A DNA stretch of 21,617 bases from a virus (IMGVR_UViG_3300038369_000329:1-21617); one strand, 5' to 3'; positions 7,819-15,598 are shown, counted from the first letter of the stretch. Numbers and translations: made by a program. The notes: a model not told the origin generated them from the sequence alone.

Positions 7819-8580
7819 ATGCCTTATCTTGGTCGAGAACTCACTTCTGGTAATTATTTAAAACTGGATGATATATCATCTCAGTTTGATGGATCTACTG
7901 TCACTTTTCAGTTGAAGAGTGGTGGTAGTGATTTTTTTCCTGGTTCATCATTCTCACTTCTAGTATCAGTCGCTGGTGTAATTCAAGAGGCAGACTCTGC
8001 TTATCAGATTAATAATAATGAAATAACTTTTGCACAGGCACCTGCTTCAACAGATGATTGTTTCATCATTGTTCTTGGTCTTGCATTAGGAATTGGAGTT
8101 CCTGGTGATGGCACAGTTGGACTTCAACATTTACAAGATAGTGCAAAGTTAGGCATATCAACATCGAATGCGAATAATACATCAACTGTAAGTGTTGGTG
8201 GTGGAGTTACCTCTCTTAATTTTGCAGGTCCAGGTGTTACCACTGCGTTTGTCACAAATGGTATTGCTACCGTGTTTGTACAAGGTGGTGGAGGTGGTGT
8301 TGGTGCTGCTGGTACTTGGGCATCTGATGAAGTTGGTGTTGCAACCAGTAAAGTTGTTGGTGTTGGTACAGCACAGGCAGTTGGTACAGCAAACTCCGAA
8401 GGTGCATTACAGTCACTCGGTAATATTGCAATTACAGATGGTGCACTTCTAATTGATAATGATATTAGTAGCAGTATTAATGTTCCCTCTGGAAAGAATG
8501 GATTATTAATTGGTACAGTCAGTGTTGCAGTCGGAGCAACAATTGACGTTGCAACAGGTTCAGTTTTAGTGGTGGTGTAA
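7819..8580 (+). CDS. Tail fibre-like structural protein, VVV-ending class
   Basis: The 253-residue product starts MPYLGRELTSGNYLKLDDIS. Residues 1-100 form a domain with FDGSTVTFQLKSGG, LLVSVAGVIQEADSAY and LGLALGIGVPGDGTVG, a pattern I associate with cyanophage fibre proteins. The middle has a TSLNFAGPGV block and a glycine run (QGGGGG near 155) that looks like a flexible hinge. The C-terminus (SGKNGLLIGTVSVAVGATID then VATGSVLVVV) belongs to a short tip class shared with the products at 8582, 15616 and 18173. AAAGG lies 8 bases before the ATG. The stop is 1 base from the next gene, whose N-terminus (MAYLGNR) is related, so the two look like diverged tandem duplicates. Confidence 0.87.
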   Translation: MPYLGRELTSGNYLKLDDISSQFDGSTVTFQLKSGGSDFFPGSSFSLLVSVAGVIQEADSAYQINNNEITFAQAPASTDDCFIIVLGLALGIGVPGDGTVGLQHLQDSAKLGISTSNANNTSTVSVGGGVTSLNFAGPGVTTAFVTNGIATVFVQGGGGGVGAAGTWASDEVGVATSKVVGVGTAQAVGTANSEGALQSLGNIAITDGALLIDNDISSSINVPSGKNGLLIGTVSVAVGATIDVATGSVLVVV

Positions 8581-8581
8581 C

Positions 8582-9874
8582 ATGGCATATCTAGGTAATC
8601 GTAACGCAACAGGGGAAAATAATAGTTTTAAGATCTTAGATGATCTTGCCTTTACTACGACCTTTAATGGTTCAGATAGTAATGTTGTTAATCATGTGGC
8701 AGATACAATCACAATTAACAATCATAGATTTTTAACTGGTTCAAGAGTTACATATACGAATGGTGGTGGTGGAAATATCACAGGACTCGCAACAGGCACA
8801 GTATATTTTGTAATTAAGATAGATCATAATACAATTAAATTAGCAACCAACGCATCAAACGCAAACTCTGGAACAGCAATTAATATTACAGGAACTGGAA
8901 CTGGTACAGCACACACTCTAAGTGTTGCTTTTGATGGAGTTAATACAAAGTTTGTAGCAACATATGATGGTGGTACAAAAGCACAGATGACAAGGGCAGC
9001 TCAGTTGTTCTTATCACATAATGGTGTCATACAAAGACCACATGATTCAACATCACCTGCAAATGGATATGGTATAAATTCAAATGGTTCAGTAATCGTC
9101 TTCGCAGCTGCACCATCCTCCTCTGATGTTATCTTTGGTAATCTTGTCGCAAATAACTTCCCAACATTTGATATCTCAGACAATAAGGTAGATACCTTCA
9201 CTGCTGATGGAAGCACAACAACTTTTACTCTATCAAGAGCAGTCGTTAATAATGATAATATATTAGTTGCATTAGATGGTGTGATGCAGTATCCATCTGA
9301 TTCACAAAACACAAGATCATATAATGTTTCTGGCACAGGATCTAACTCACTTACATTTGCATCTGCACCTGCACAAGGAACAGTCATTCATGTAAGACAT
9401 ATTGGTTTTGCTGGTGCTTCTACAAGTGGTGTTACAGGATTTTTAGGTAGATCGGGTAATATTGAATTGATTGATTCTGATCCAGTTGTTGGTATTCAAT
9501 CTGCTGGCTCAGGTATCGGAACTGTTCGTATTCTTAATTTTGTTGGTGCTGGTAATACATTTAAGAGAGATGGTAATCGAATTGATATAAGCATTGCAGG
9601 TGGTGGAGGAGGAGCTGGTGCATTTACCACAGCGATCACTGGTATTCAAACTTCTTCACAGACTGTTGGTATTGGAACTACAAACGTTGATGATCCTGAC
9701 CTACAAGGCATAGGTAATTCTGCAAGAGGACTTTATGTAAGTAATGGTATGATATTATATGATAATGCAATCAATGGTAATCATTATATTGGAACCTCAA
9801 TGAATGGTCTGATGGCAGGTCCTGTATCAGTCAATGGTGTTCTAAATGTTGATGGTAATTTTGTGGTGGTATAA
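8582..9874 (+). CDS. Tail fibre-like structural protein, VVV-ending class
   Basis: This 430-residue protein has an N-terminus related to its upstream neighbour (MAYLGNRNATGENNSFKILD). It contains two FDG/ADGSTTTFTL-type beta domains: residues 117-195 (FDGVNTKFVATYDGG, LFLSHNGVIQRP) and 205-280 (FTADGSTTTFTLSRAVVNND, VALDGVMQYP). These look like an internal duplication of the unit present once in the product at 7819. A TVRILNFVGAGNTF block and a GGGGGAG hinge follow. The tip is YIGTSMNGLMAGPVSVNGVL then NVDGNFVVV, the short VIV/VVV class. It is probably a homotrimeric fibre component. A late promoter-like motif overlaps its stop. Confidence 0.88.
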   Translation: MAYLGNRNATGENNSFKILDDLAFTTTFNGSDSNVVNHVADTITINNHRFLTGSRVTYTNGGGGNITGLATGTVYFVIKIDHNTIKLATNASNANSGTAINITGTGTGTAHTLSVAFDGVNTKFVATYDGGTKAQMTRAAQLFLSHNGVIQRPHDSTSPANGYGINSNGSVIVFAAAPSSSDVIFGNLVANNFPTFDISDNKVDTFTADGSTTTFTLSRAVVNNDNILVALDGVMQYPSDSQNTRSYNVSGTGSNSLTFASAPAQGTVIHVRHIGFAGASTSGVTGFLGRSGNIELIDSDPVVGIQSAGSGIGTVRILNFVGAGNTFKRDGNRIDISIAGGGGGAGAFTTAITGIQTSSQTVGIGTTNVDDPDLQGIGNSARGLYVSNGMILYDNAINGNHYIGTSMNGLMAGPVSVNGVLNVDGNFVVV

Positions 9875-9880
9875 TAAATA
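9873..9880 (+). promoter_or_regulatory. Late promoter-like motif AATAAATA close to a start codon
   Basis: AATAAATA overlaps the stop of the upstream gene and ends only 5 bases before ATG 9886. If it works like a T4 late -10 element, the transcript would start at or beside the ATG, leaving no room for a ribosome site. Confidence 0.4.
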
Positions 9881-9885
9881 AAGTT

Positions 9886-11169
9886 ATGACTGTAATTCGA
9901 CCAAATAGTGTATCAGGAATAAACAGTATCACTGCTAATGGTGGTGATATAAATCTGTTTCGTGCTGATGGAACTAAGGCTGATATTCCTATTGTTAATA
10001 ATATAACTGCTGGTGTTGTAACTGCAACTAAATTTGTTGGTCCGATTGAGGGTAATGTAACTGGTGGAACTATAAATGCTGCGAGTGCAACTATTACAGG
10101 TAATCTTGGGGTAGGTGGTGTATTGACGTATGAGGATGTAACAAATATAGATTCAGTCGGTGTTATTACAGCAAGAGATGGTCTTCGTGTTACTGGAATT
10201 GCAACTATCAGTGGAGCTGTTTCAATTGGAGATTCGATAGTTCATACTGGAGACACGAATACTTCAATAAGATTTCCTGCTGCTGATACATTTGCAGTAG
10301 AGACATCAGGTGTTGAAAGACTTCGCATCGGAAGTGCAGGTCAATTAGGAATTGGTGGTGCAAACTATGGAACAGATGGTCAGGTATTGACAAGTAAAGG
10401 TGGTAGTGCTGCTATACAGTGGGCAACAATCTCAACAGGTAGACCAATCCCAACAAGAAATTTAAGATATGTTATTAACTTTGACTATCCAGATAATACT
10501 AATGCAACCGATTATGTTAAAAGAGAAATGGTAACACCATTTATTAATGGATTATCAATTTATTCAAATAGTGGAAATCCTTTTCAATATATGCATAAAA
10601 CAGGTGGTTTGGATGGTGGTCCAAGATATTCAAATACAGGTTCTGTTGGTAGTAATTATTTAAAATACGAAACAGGATCTTTATTAAGTGTAAAGGAAAC
10701 AAGAGCTTGTTGGTATAAAAGTAATTCCAACGGTGGTCAAAGTTTAGCAGGTGACTCTCATTCTCCTGGTGTCGTACTATGGGGTGATACAAGAAACTCT
10801 ACATATGGTGGACTTGGTATTAGAAATGGATTACCTACTGCTACTACAAATAGTAATGCACATTATAATGCATCAACATCAGTAAATGATGGAAACTGGC
10901 ATCATATAGCATTTGTAACTGATGGACCAGGTACAAATATAAAGATATATGTTGATGGAACATTAGAGAAGAATGAGAATAGTCCTAACTGGACTAGTAG
11001 CACACAGGCTGATCACATAGGAGGACATTATGCTTATAGTAATACAGCATCTCCAGATAATATGGCAAATGTGGTATTGTATGATAGACTATTAACACAA
11101 ACAGAAATACAAGCGTTAGTTGATGCTCGTGAACTGTACAGAGGAACTATATTTACTGGTTCTAACTAA
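9886..11169 (+). CDS. Tail fibre protein with LamG-like lectin tip
   Basis: The 427-residue product starts MTVIRPNSVSGINSITANGG. Residues 42-53 are a short fibre repeat (AGVVTATKFVGP). Residues about 78-105 are the GVLTYEDVTNIDSVGVITAR block shared with the products at 11712 and 18173. A VERLRIGSAGQLGIGG / GQVLTSKGGSAAIQW segment lies near 145-182. The last 235 residues look like a concanavalin/LamG jelly roll: VSVNDGNWHHIAFVTDGPG around W338-H340, then KIYVDGTLEK, ANVVLYDRLLTQTEIQALVD near the end. LamG-type domains bind glycans or proteins, so this is a plausible receptor-binding tip. The gene is followed after 14 bases by the oxygenase gene. Confidence 0.9.
   Translation: MTVIRPNSVSGINSITANGGDINLFRADGTKADIPIVNNITAGVVTATKFVGPIEGNVTGGTINAASATITGNLGVGGVLTYEDVTNIDSVGVITARDGLRVTGIATISGAVSIGDSIVHTGDTNTSIRFPAADTFAVETSGVERLRIGSAGQLGIGGANYGTDGQVLTSKGGSAAIQWATISTGRPIPTRNLRYVINFDYPDNTNATDYVKREMVTPFINGLSIYSNSGNPFQYMHKTGGLDGGPRYSNTGSVGSNYLKYETGSLLSVKETRACWYKSNSNGGQSLAGDSHSPGVVLWGDTRNSTYGGLGIRNGLPTATTNSNAHYNASTSVNDGNWHHIAFVTDGPGTNIKIYVDGTLEKNENSPNWTSSTQADHIGGHYAYSNTASPDNMANVVLYDRLLTQTEIQALVDARELYRGTIFTGSN
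10117..10200 (+). repeat. YEDVTN repeat block, copy 1 of 3
   Basis: This 84-base coding block encodes GVLTYEDVTNIDSVGVITAR plus RDGLRVTGI-type residues. Closely related blocks of equal length occur at 11775-11858 and 18413-18496 in two other fibre genes. Many differences are at synonymous third positions. Confidence 0.8.
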
Positions 11170-11183
11170 AAATATACTTTATT

Positions 11184-11696
11184 ATGATTAAAATTGAAGA
11201 TAATTTTTTAAATACACAAGTATTTAAAAATATACAAGAACTTTATTTTAGTAATCAGATACCTTGGACTTATGGAGAAGTCGTATATGATCATGAATTG
11301 AAATCTGATGCATTTAAACTTGATAATTACCAATTTAGTCATCTTTTATATTCATATGAGCAACCATCATCAAATCTATTTGAACAAGTAGTGCCCGTGT
11401 TAAATTCAATTGATTTAGCAACTATATGTAAGGTTAAAGTTAATATGAATACAAGAACATCAAAAATAGTAGAACATGGATTTCATACTGATGTCCCATT
11501 TAAATGCAAAACAAGTATTTTATATCTAAATACAAATAATGGTTATACGATTTTTGAAGACGGAACTAAAATTGAAAGTATTGAAAATAGATTAGTGACT
11601 TTTGATTCTCACATAAAACATTCGGGTACATCATGTACAAATCAAAAAGTAAGATTAGTTCTTAATATGAATTACTTTGCATTTGACCCAACATAA
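11184..11696 (+). CDS. 2OG-Fe(II) oxygenase family protein
   Basis: The 170-residue protein matches the short phage 2-oxoglutarate/Fe(II)-dependent dioxygenase type. H101 and D103 (EHGFHTDVPF) form the HxD iron-binding pair. H146 (SHIKHSGTS) is the likely third iron ligand, although H143 is nearby, and R157 (KVRLVLNMNYF) fits the arginine that holds 2-oxoglutarate. SILYLNTNNGYTIFEDG gives the connecting core strands. Such enzymes couple decarboxylation of 2-oxoglutarate to hydroxylation of a protein, nucleic acid or small molecule; the substrate cannot be read from sequence. The gene is the only clear enzyme within the fibre block, 14 bases after the LamG fibre, with a late promoter-like motif at its stop. 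Modification of a virion protein is an inference from position only. Confidence 0.88.
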   Translation: MIKIEDNFLNTQVFKNIQELYFSNQIPWTYGEVVYDHELKSDAFKLDNYQFSHLLYSYEQPSSNLFEQVVPVLNSIDLATICKVKVNMNTRTSKIVEHGFHTDVPFKCKTSILYLNTNNGYTIFEDGTKIESIENRLVTFDSHIKHSGTSCTNQKVRLVLNMNYFAFDPT

Positions 11697-11699
11697 ATA
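11692..11699 (+). promoter_or_regulatory. Late promoter-like motif CATAAATA
   Basis: CATAAATA overlaps the stop codon of the oxygenase gene and is followed by ACTAAAAA, as at 6698 and 18143. The next ATG (11712) begins 12 bases downstream. Confidence 0.55.
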
Positions 11700-11711
11700 A
11701 CTAAAAACCTG

Positions 11712-12137
11712 ATGGGAATACAACTAAACGGAATTACAGGAGATGCGATTATACCAGGTGACGTTGGTATCGGTGGTACTCTGACCTATGAAGACGTAAC
11801 GAATGTAGACTCAGTTGGTGTCATCACTGCAAGAGATGGTATAAGATGTACAGGTATTGTTACTGCGACTGCATTTCATGGTGATGGTGCAAATTTAACA
11901 GGAGTCAGTGGATTTTCAACTGCACTTGGTAATACACAAGGTACACTTGAAAATCTGATATTCAAAACAACAGAAACATTTACAATTGGTGCAGGTCAAT
12001 CAATTAGATTAGAGTCAGATAATATTTCTGGTAATACTCTTTTCACAAGATTGGGTCGTATCAATGTCTCAACAGGTGCAACCTTCCATGTATCTGCTGG
12101 AACTACGTTTGTAATGAATGTGTTGAATGTATTCTAA
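11712..12137 (+). CDS. Small fibre-like structural protein
   Basis: This 141-residue protein starts MGIQLNGITGDAIIPGDVGI. It carries the GTLTYEDVTNVDSVGVITAR block (22-41), merging into a fibre repeat CTGIVTATAFHGDGANLTGV (46-65). The short C-terminal part (TTETFTIGAGQSIRLESDNI ... ATFHVSAGTTFVMNVLNVF) resembles loosely the VIV/VVV-ending tips. It has no chaperone gene directly after it. Two of the shared repeat modules make up about a third of its length, so it may be a minimal fibre, a decoration protein or a remnant with a shortened tip. Confidence 0.83.
   Translation: MGIQLNGITGDAIIPGDVGIGGTLTYEDVTNVDSVGVITARDGIRCTGIVTATAFHGDGANLTGVSGFSTALGNTQGTLENLIFKTTETFTIGAGQSIRLESDNISGNTLFTRLGRINVSTGATFHVSAGTTFVMNVLNVF
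11775..11858 (+). repeat. YEDVTN repeat block, copy 2 of 3
   Basis: This is an 84-base block encoding the same segment as 10117-10200, here running directly into a VTATSF-type repeat at 11847. Confidence 0.8.
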
Positions 12138-12144
12138 CTAAATA
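12137..12144 (+). promoter_or_regulatory. Late promoter-like motif ACTAAATA
   Basis: ACTAAATA starts on the last base of the upstream stop and ends 18 bases before ATG 12163. An A-rich stretch follows it. Confidence 0.5.
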
Positions 12145-12162
12145 AAAAAAAGATCTTAAAAA

Positions 12163-12783
12163 ATGTCTGAAATCAGAGTCGAAAATATAATAGGAGAAAC
12201 TGGTGTTGACGCAGTTAAGTTTACTAAGGGTGTCAATGTAACTGGTGTTGTTACCGCAACATCATTCACTGGGTCTGTCGCTGCAAGTCAATTGACTGGT
12301 GCATTACCAGCAATAAGTGGTGCAAACTTAACAGGTGTGGGTGCTGGAAAACTTTTAAAAATACATCATGCTGCAACAGGTACAACAGTAAACGTAACCA
12401 CTCCAACAAGAGCAGACACAGGTTTAACCATAACTTTTACACCACAAGCACTTGGTAGTAAATTTTATATTCTAGCAAATCAATTTGGTTTAAATGGTGT
12501 AAGTAGCGATCAGGCTCTCTTTAACTTATATTTGATGAGGTCTATTGCTGGTGGAACTGCAACTGAATTAGAGGAATGGTATTATTGTGGAAACTACACC
12601 TCAAATGATAGGGCGTATCACTGTAATGTATTAGGATATTATGACATCCCTTCTTATTCATCAGGGCAGACTCTTAATTATCACGTTGAAGTGGGATTTT
12701 ATACAGCTAACTACAGTCTAAATTATAGTGCTCAGAATGGGCAATTAAAGAGTACAATTTTTGTATATGAAATGGGAGCATAA
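12163..12783 (+). CDS. Tail fibre protein, MEV-tip family (cassette 1)
   Basis: The 206-residue product begins with the handle MSEIRVENIIGETGVDAVKF. A partial fibre repeat, VTGVVTATSFTGS, covers 26-38, and ISGANLTGVGAGK joins it to the tip. The tip (about 60-206) starts GKLLKIHHAATG, has the ITFTPQALGSKFYILANQFG core and ends STIFVYEMGA, a divergent member of the TP..SK...ME(V/I/M) tip family found seven times here. It contains several aromatic and cysteine residues (WYYCGNYTSNDRAYHCNVLG). A chaperone-like gene follows after 3 bases, making the first adhesin-chaperone pair. Confidence 0.87.
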   Translation: MSEIRVENIIGETGVDAVKFTKGVNVTGVVTATSFTGSVAASQLTGALPAISGANLTGVGAGKLLKIHHAATGTTVNVTTPTRADTGLTITFTPQALGSKFYILANQFGLNGVSSDQALFNLYLMRSIAGGTATELEEWYYCGNYTSNDRAYHCNVLGYYDIPSYSSGQTLNYHVEVGFYTANYSLNYSAQNGQLKSTIFVYEMGA

Positions 12784-12786
12784 ACA

Positions 12787-13149
12787 ATGGCAATTTTAAC
12801 AAAACACGATGCACTTATGTCCTTAAAACCTGGCGAAGGTTGGTCTTGGGCAGGTTTTGATTATAAAGATTTAAATTGGCAAGGAAAAACTACAAAACCA
12901 ACTGAAGCAGAAATAGATGCAGAATTAACAAAGTTAAATAATGCAGAACCTATGACACAATTAAGATATGAAAGAAATAAAAAAATAGCAGAGAGTGATT
13001 GGAGAGCAAATTCAGATGTTACTCTTTCAAACGAATGGAAAACTTATCGTCAAGCATTGAGAGACATAACAAGTGGTGCATCACCTAAACTAGACAGTGT
13101 AGGTAGATTAGATATGACATCAGTAACTTGGCCAACAGAACCATCATAA
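12787..13149 (+). CDS. Tail-assembly chaperone-like protein, APC family (cassette 1)
   Basis: The 120-residue protein is hydrophilic with a helical centre. It has LKPGEGWSWAGFDYKDLNW near the N-terminus and RYERNKKIAESDWRANSDVT followed by WKTYRQALRDI and a terminal TWPTEPS. The RN..I...DW...D......W..YRQALRD...WP pattern is typical of phage tail assembly chaperone proteins (Phage_tail_APC type), which help fold or trimerise a fibre. It is clearly paralogous to the product at 16740: both share LKPG, RNKKIAE, YRQALRD, ASPKL and WPTEPS. It sits between two fibre genes, 3 bases after one and 1 base before the next. Confidence 0.88.
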   Translation: MAILTKHDALMSLKPGEGWSWAGFDYKDLNWQGKTTKPTEAEIDAELTKLNNAEPMTQLRYERNKKIAESDWRANSDVTLSNEWKTYRQALRDITSGASPKLDSVGRLDMTSVTWPTEPS

Positions 13150-13150
13150 T

Positions 13151-13828
13151 ATGTCAGAAATTAGAGTTACAAGTGTAGTCGGAGAGAATGGTGGAGATCG
13201 TGTCGGTCTTACCACTGGACTGACTGTGGGACCTTTGACTGGAACAACTGGTATTGGTGCAACAATAACTCATCAAGGTCATGCACAATTCGCTGGTGTA
13301 TGCACTGCAACTTCATTTAGTGGTAGCGGAGCTAACTTAACGGGAATTAGTGGAGGTAAAATTCTTCAAGTTGTCCAAACAGTAAAAACTGATGTTTTTT
13401 CAGAAACAAGTTTAAGTCCTGGAACATTTACAGGTGCAATATTATCAGCAACAATTACTCCAACATTAAGTACAAGTAAAATTTTAATTATGGCATGTCT
13501 TTCTGTAAGTATTTCTAATGATAATAGAATTGGAATGGGTATTTTTAGAGGTGGCTCTATTATTACAGCTTCTATAGGTGATGCTAATAGTAGCAACAAT
13601 AGAGTTGCTGTTAGTTCACTTCTTTCAAGTACTTCATTTCAAGCGAATATGAATGTTCATTTTTTAGATTCACCATCTACAACAAGTGCTACTACTTATG
13701 ACATTCGTGGAACTCATGGAAGAAATAGTAGTGTAACTTTTTATGCTGGTAGAGAAAACACAACTGCAACTTCAAATGATCGTATGAGGTCTGCACAATT
13801 TTTAACTCTTATGGAGGTAGAAGCCTAA
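13151..13828 (+). CDS. Tail fibre protein, MEV-tip family (cassette 2)
   Basis: The 225-residue product begins MSEIRVTSVVGENGGDRVGL (handle). It carries a fibre repeat at 47-66 (FAGVCTATSFSGSGANLTGI) and then the tip from about 68 (GGKILQVVQTVKTD). Tip landmarks are ATITPTLSTSKILIMACLSV, NVHFLDSPSTTSATTYDIRG and the final AQFLTLMEVEA. These place it in the seven-member tip family; the FLDSP..TSATTY loop is nearly identical in the products at 13151 and 17596. Its stop overlaps the start of the next gene by one base (TAATG), so translation of the chaperone is probably coupled. Confidence 0.88.
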   Translation: MSEIRVTSVVGENGGDRVGLTTGLTVGPLTGTTGIGATITHQGHAQFAGVCTATSFSGSGANLTGISGGKILQVVQTVKTDVFSETSLSPGTFTGAILSATITPTLSTSKILIMACLSVSISNDNRIGMGIFRGGSIITASIGDANSSNNRVAVSSLLSSTSFQANMNVHFLDSPSTTSATTYDIRGTHGRNSSVTFYAGRENTTATSNDRMRSAQFLTLMEVEA

Positions 13829-14115
13829 TGGATCATGATGCAATTTACAGAGCATATCCAGATTGTAAAAGAATAGATGATGCTTTGGGAGCTTTCAAGG
13901 CTGATGGATCGAAAATAGATTTGGTGCAATCTGATATTGACGCGGCTAGGACGACATTAAATTCTGAAGCGGCAGCAGTTCAATATAAATTTCAAAGAAA
14001 GGAAGAGTACCCAGATTGGGGTGTGCAATTAGATTACATCTATCATAATGGAATTGATAAATGGAAAACAGATATAGTAGACCCAATTAAATCTAAGTAT
14101 CCTAAACCATCATAA
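13828..14115 (+). CDS. Tail-assembly chaperone-like protein, YP/QLD family (cassette 2)
   Basis: This 95-residue protein (MDHDAIYRAYPDCKRIDDAL; EYPDWGVQLDYIYHNGIDKW; a terminal YPKPS) belongs to a second small family. Its landmarks are AYP near the N-terminus, a central VQSDIDAAR segment and YP..G.QLD.(I/L)YH. The YPS...QLD..YH motif recurs in phage tail fibre assembly or XkdW-like proteins. The product at 15272 is its paralogue (VQSNVDAAR, YPNIGTQLDQLYHDMADG). The start overlaps the upstream fibre stop. A chaperone role is inferred from motif and position. Confidence 0.85.
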   Translation: MDHDAIYRAYPDCKRIDDALGAFKADGSKIDLVQSDIDAARTTLNSEAAAVQYKFQRKEEYPDWGVQLDYIYHNGIDKWKTDIVDPIKSKYPKPS

Positions 14116-14118
14116 ATA
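14111..14118 (+). promoter_or_regulatory. Late promoter-like motif CATAAATA close to a start codon
   Basis: CATAAATA overlaps the upstream stop and ends 4 bases before ATG 14123. As at 9873 and 16727, a transcript starting from it would be essentially leaderless. Confidence 0.4.
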
Positions 14119-14122
14119 AAAA

Positions 14123-14443
14123 ATGGCATCAGAAATTAGAGTAAATAAAATAACGCACACCGCAGGTGTTGGTACAATTACAACCAATGCTGATGGTATT
14201 GTTGTTGCTGGTATTGTTACCGCAACTTCGTTCAGTGGTAGTGGTGCAAACCTTACTGATGTTTCTTCTGGTGAGGTATATGGTTTTACTGGAATTGGAA
14301 GTAATCTACAAGTGAGAACCACGAACAAGGGTGCTGATAATATTACTGGTGATCAATATGCAGCATTTGAACAAGTTATGTTTGCTCCATCGGGCATAAC
14401 TTTCAGTATAAATAGCAGTGGGAATCTAATCGCAACCATTTGA
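14123..14443 (+). CDS. Short fibre-like structural protein
   Basis: The 106-residue product starts MASEIRVNKITHTAGVGTIT, the cleanest form of the shared handle. A fibre repeat follows at 28-47 (VVAGIVTATSFSGSGANLTD). The remainder is a short domain (GSNLQVRTTNKGADNITGDQ ... APSGITFSINSSGNLIATI). It is only half the length of the neighbouring fibres and carries neither the MEV tip nor the VIV tip, so it may be a structural adaptor or a truncated fibre. There is no chaperone gene directly after it; the next gene starts 4 bases on. Confidence 0.82.
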   Translation: MASEIRVNKITHTAGVGTITTNADGIVVAGIVTATSFSGSGANLTDVSSGEVYGFTGIGSNLQVRTTNKGADNITGDQYAAFEQVMFAPSGITFSINSSGNLIATI

Positions 14444-14447
14444 TAAC

Positions 14448-15272
14448 ATGGCAACAATTGATTTAGGAAAAATAAAACAAGTCTTTCGAGGGACGTATAA
14501 TAATGCAACAGCATATGTTCCTGATGATTTAGTGGTGTTCACTGATGGTTCAGTAACTTCAACTTATATTTGCACGACTGCAACAACTGGAAACAATCCA
14601 TCATCAGGTGGAACAGCACATGCAAACTGGGCGTTTGTAGCAAAAGGTCAAGCAAGTTCACCAACGACAACACAAGGTGATTTGATAGTCAGAGGTGCAA
14701 GTGCTGATGAAAGACTTGCAATTGGTGCTGCTGGTAAAGTATTAAAAGTAAACTCAAGTGCAAATGGTTTAGAATATGGAGCTGGTGGTGGACTGGTTCA
14801 AACTAAATCTACACATAAAAGTAATACTTTCGTTACTAACTCTACGAGTTACACTGACATAACAGGATTAAATGTAAACATAACTCCCACAAGTTCTTCA
14901 AATAAAATATTAGTTCTTGTTAATATATCTTACGGTGGACACAGTAATCTATATGGTTTTGGAAGATTGGTGAGAACGATATCTGGTGGTTCTGCTACTG
15001 CAATAGGATTGGGTAATGCTGATGGAAACAGAACTCAAGCAGGTTTTCCGCTTCAAAATCTTGATCTTGCTAATTCAGTATATCACGTTAAAGAATCTTC
15101 TTTTATGTTTTTAGATTCACCAAATACTACCACTTCAACAGAATATCAAGTACAGTGCATGACTCATACTGGAAGTCAAGATGTACATATAAATTATCCG
15201 AATAATAATGATAACTCAAATTACATTGGTAGATTCAGTTCAAATATCATAGCCATGGAGGTAACACCATAA
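14448..15272 (+). CDS. Tail fibre protein with carbohydrate-binding-like N-domain and MEV tip (cassette 3)
   Basis: This 274-residue protein differs at its N-terminus: MATIDLGKIKQVFRGTYNNA, then AYVPDDLVVF, TSTYICTTATTG and HANWAFVAKGQ (residues 1-68). The W/F-rich Y..DD.V...G..Y.C......P......W pattern resembles small chitin/carbohydrate-binding modules and is frequent, from memory, in marine phage fibres. Residues 76-112 (GDLIVRGASADERLAIGAAG ... GLEYG) form a linker. The tip (about 118-274) shows VNITPTSSSNKILVLVNISY, FMFLDSPNTTTSTEYQVQC and the ending IIAMEVTP. The stop overlaps the next start (TAATG), giving the third adhesin-chaperone pair. Confidence 0.88.
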   Translation: MATIDLGKIKQVFRGTYNNATAYVPDDLVVFTDGSVTSTYICTTATTGNNPSSGGTAHANWAFVAKGQASSPTTTQGDLIVRGASADERLAIGAAGKVLKVNSSANGLEYGAGGGLVQTKSTHKSNTFVTNSTSYTDITGLNVNITPTSSSNKILVLVNISYGGHSNLYGFGRLVRTISGGSATAIGLGNADGNRTQAGFPLQNLDLANSVYHVKESSFMFLDSPNTTTSTEYQVQCMTHTGSQDVHINYPNNNDNSNYIGRFSSNIIAMEVTP

Positions 15273-15598
15273 TGTCAATAGATATAGCAGCAATAAAAAA
15301 AGCATATCCATCCATAGTTACTTTTGATGAATCATTTGTTGATTATGGATTAGATGCAAGTGGAAACAAAGTCTCTATCGTTCAATCAAATGTTGACGCA
15401 GCAAGAGTTGAATTAAATAAGTTACAATATCAAACAGACCGAGTAAGTTTTGCAAGCACAGTTCATTATCCAAATATAGGCACACAGTTAGATCAACTGT
15501 ATCATGATATGGCAGATGGGAAACTTGGAGTAGCTGCCACAACTGGTAGTTGGTATGTTGGAATCACAAGTGTAAAAATAGCACATCCAAAACCATAA
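15272..15598 (+). CDS. Tail-assembly chaperone-like protein, YP/QLD family (cassette 3)
   Basis: The 108-residue product (MSIDIAAIKKAYPSIVTFDE) is paralogous to that at 13828. Shared points are AYP, VQSNVDAAR, YPNIGTQLDQLYHDM and a C-terminal K.AHPKP comparable to YPKPS. It is charged and mostly helical, unlike the fibres. It starts within the stop codon of its partner fibre gene, which suggests translational coupling and a roughly matched supply of chaperone and fibre. Its partner shares the tip family of the product at 13151, which has the same chaperone family beside it. Confidence 0.85.
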   Translation: MSIDIAAIKKAYPSIVTFDESFVDYGLDASGNKVSIVQSNVDAARVELNKLQYQTDRVSFASTVHYPNIGTQLDQLYHDMADGKLGVAATTGSWYVGITSVKIAHPKP

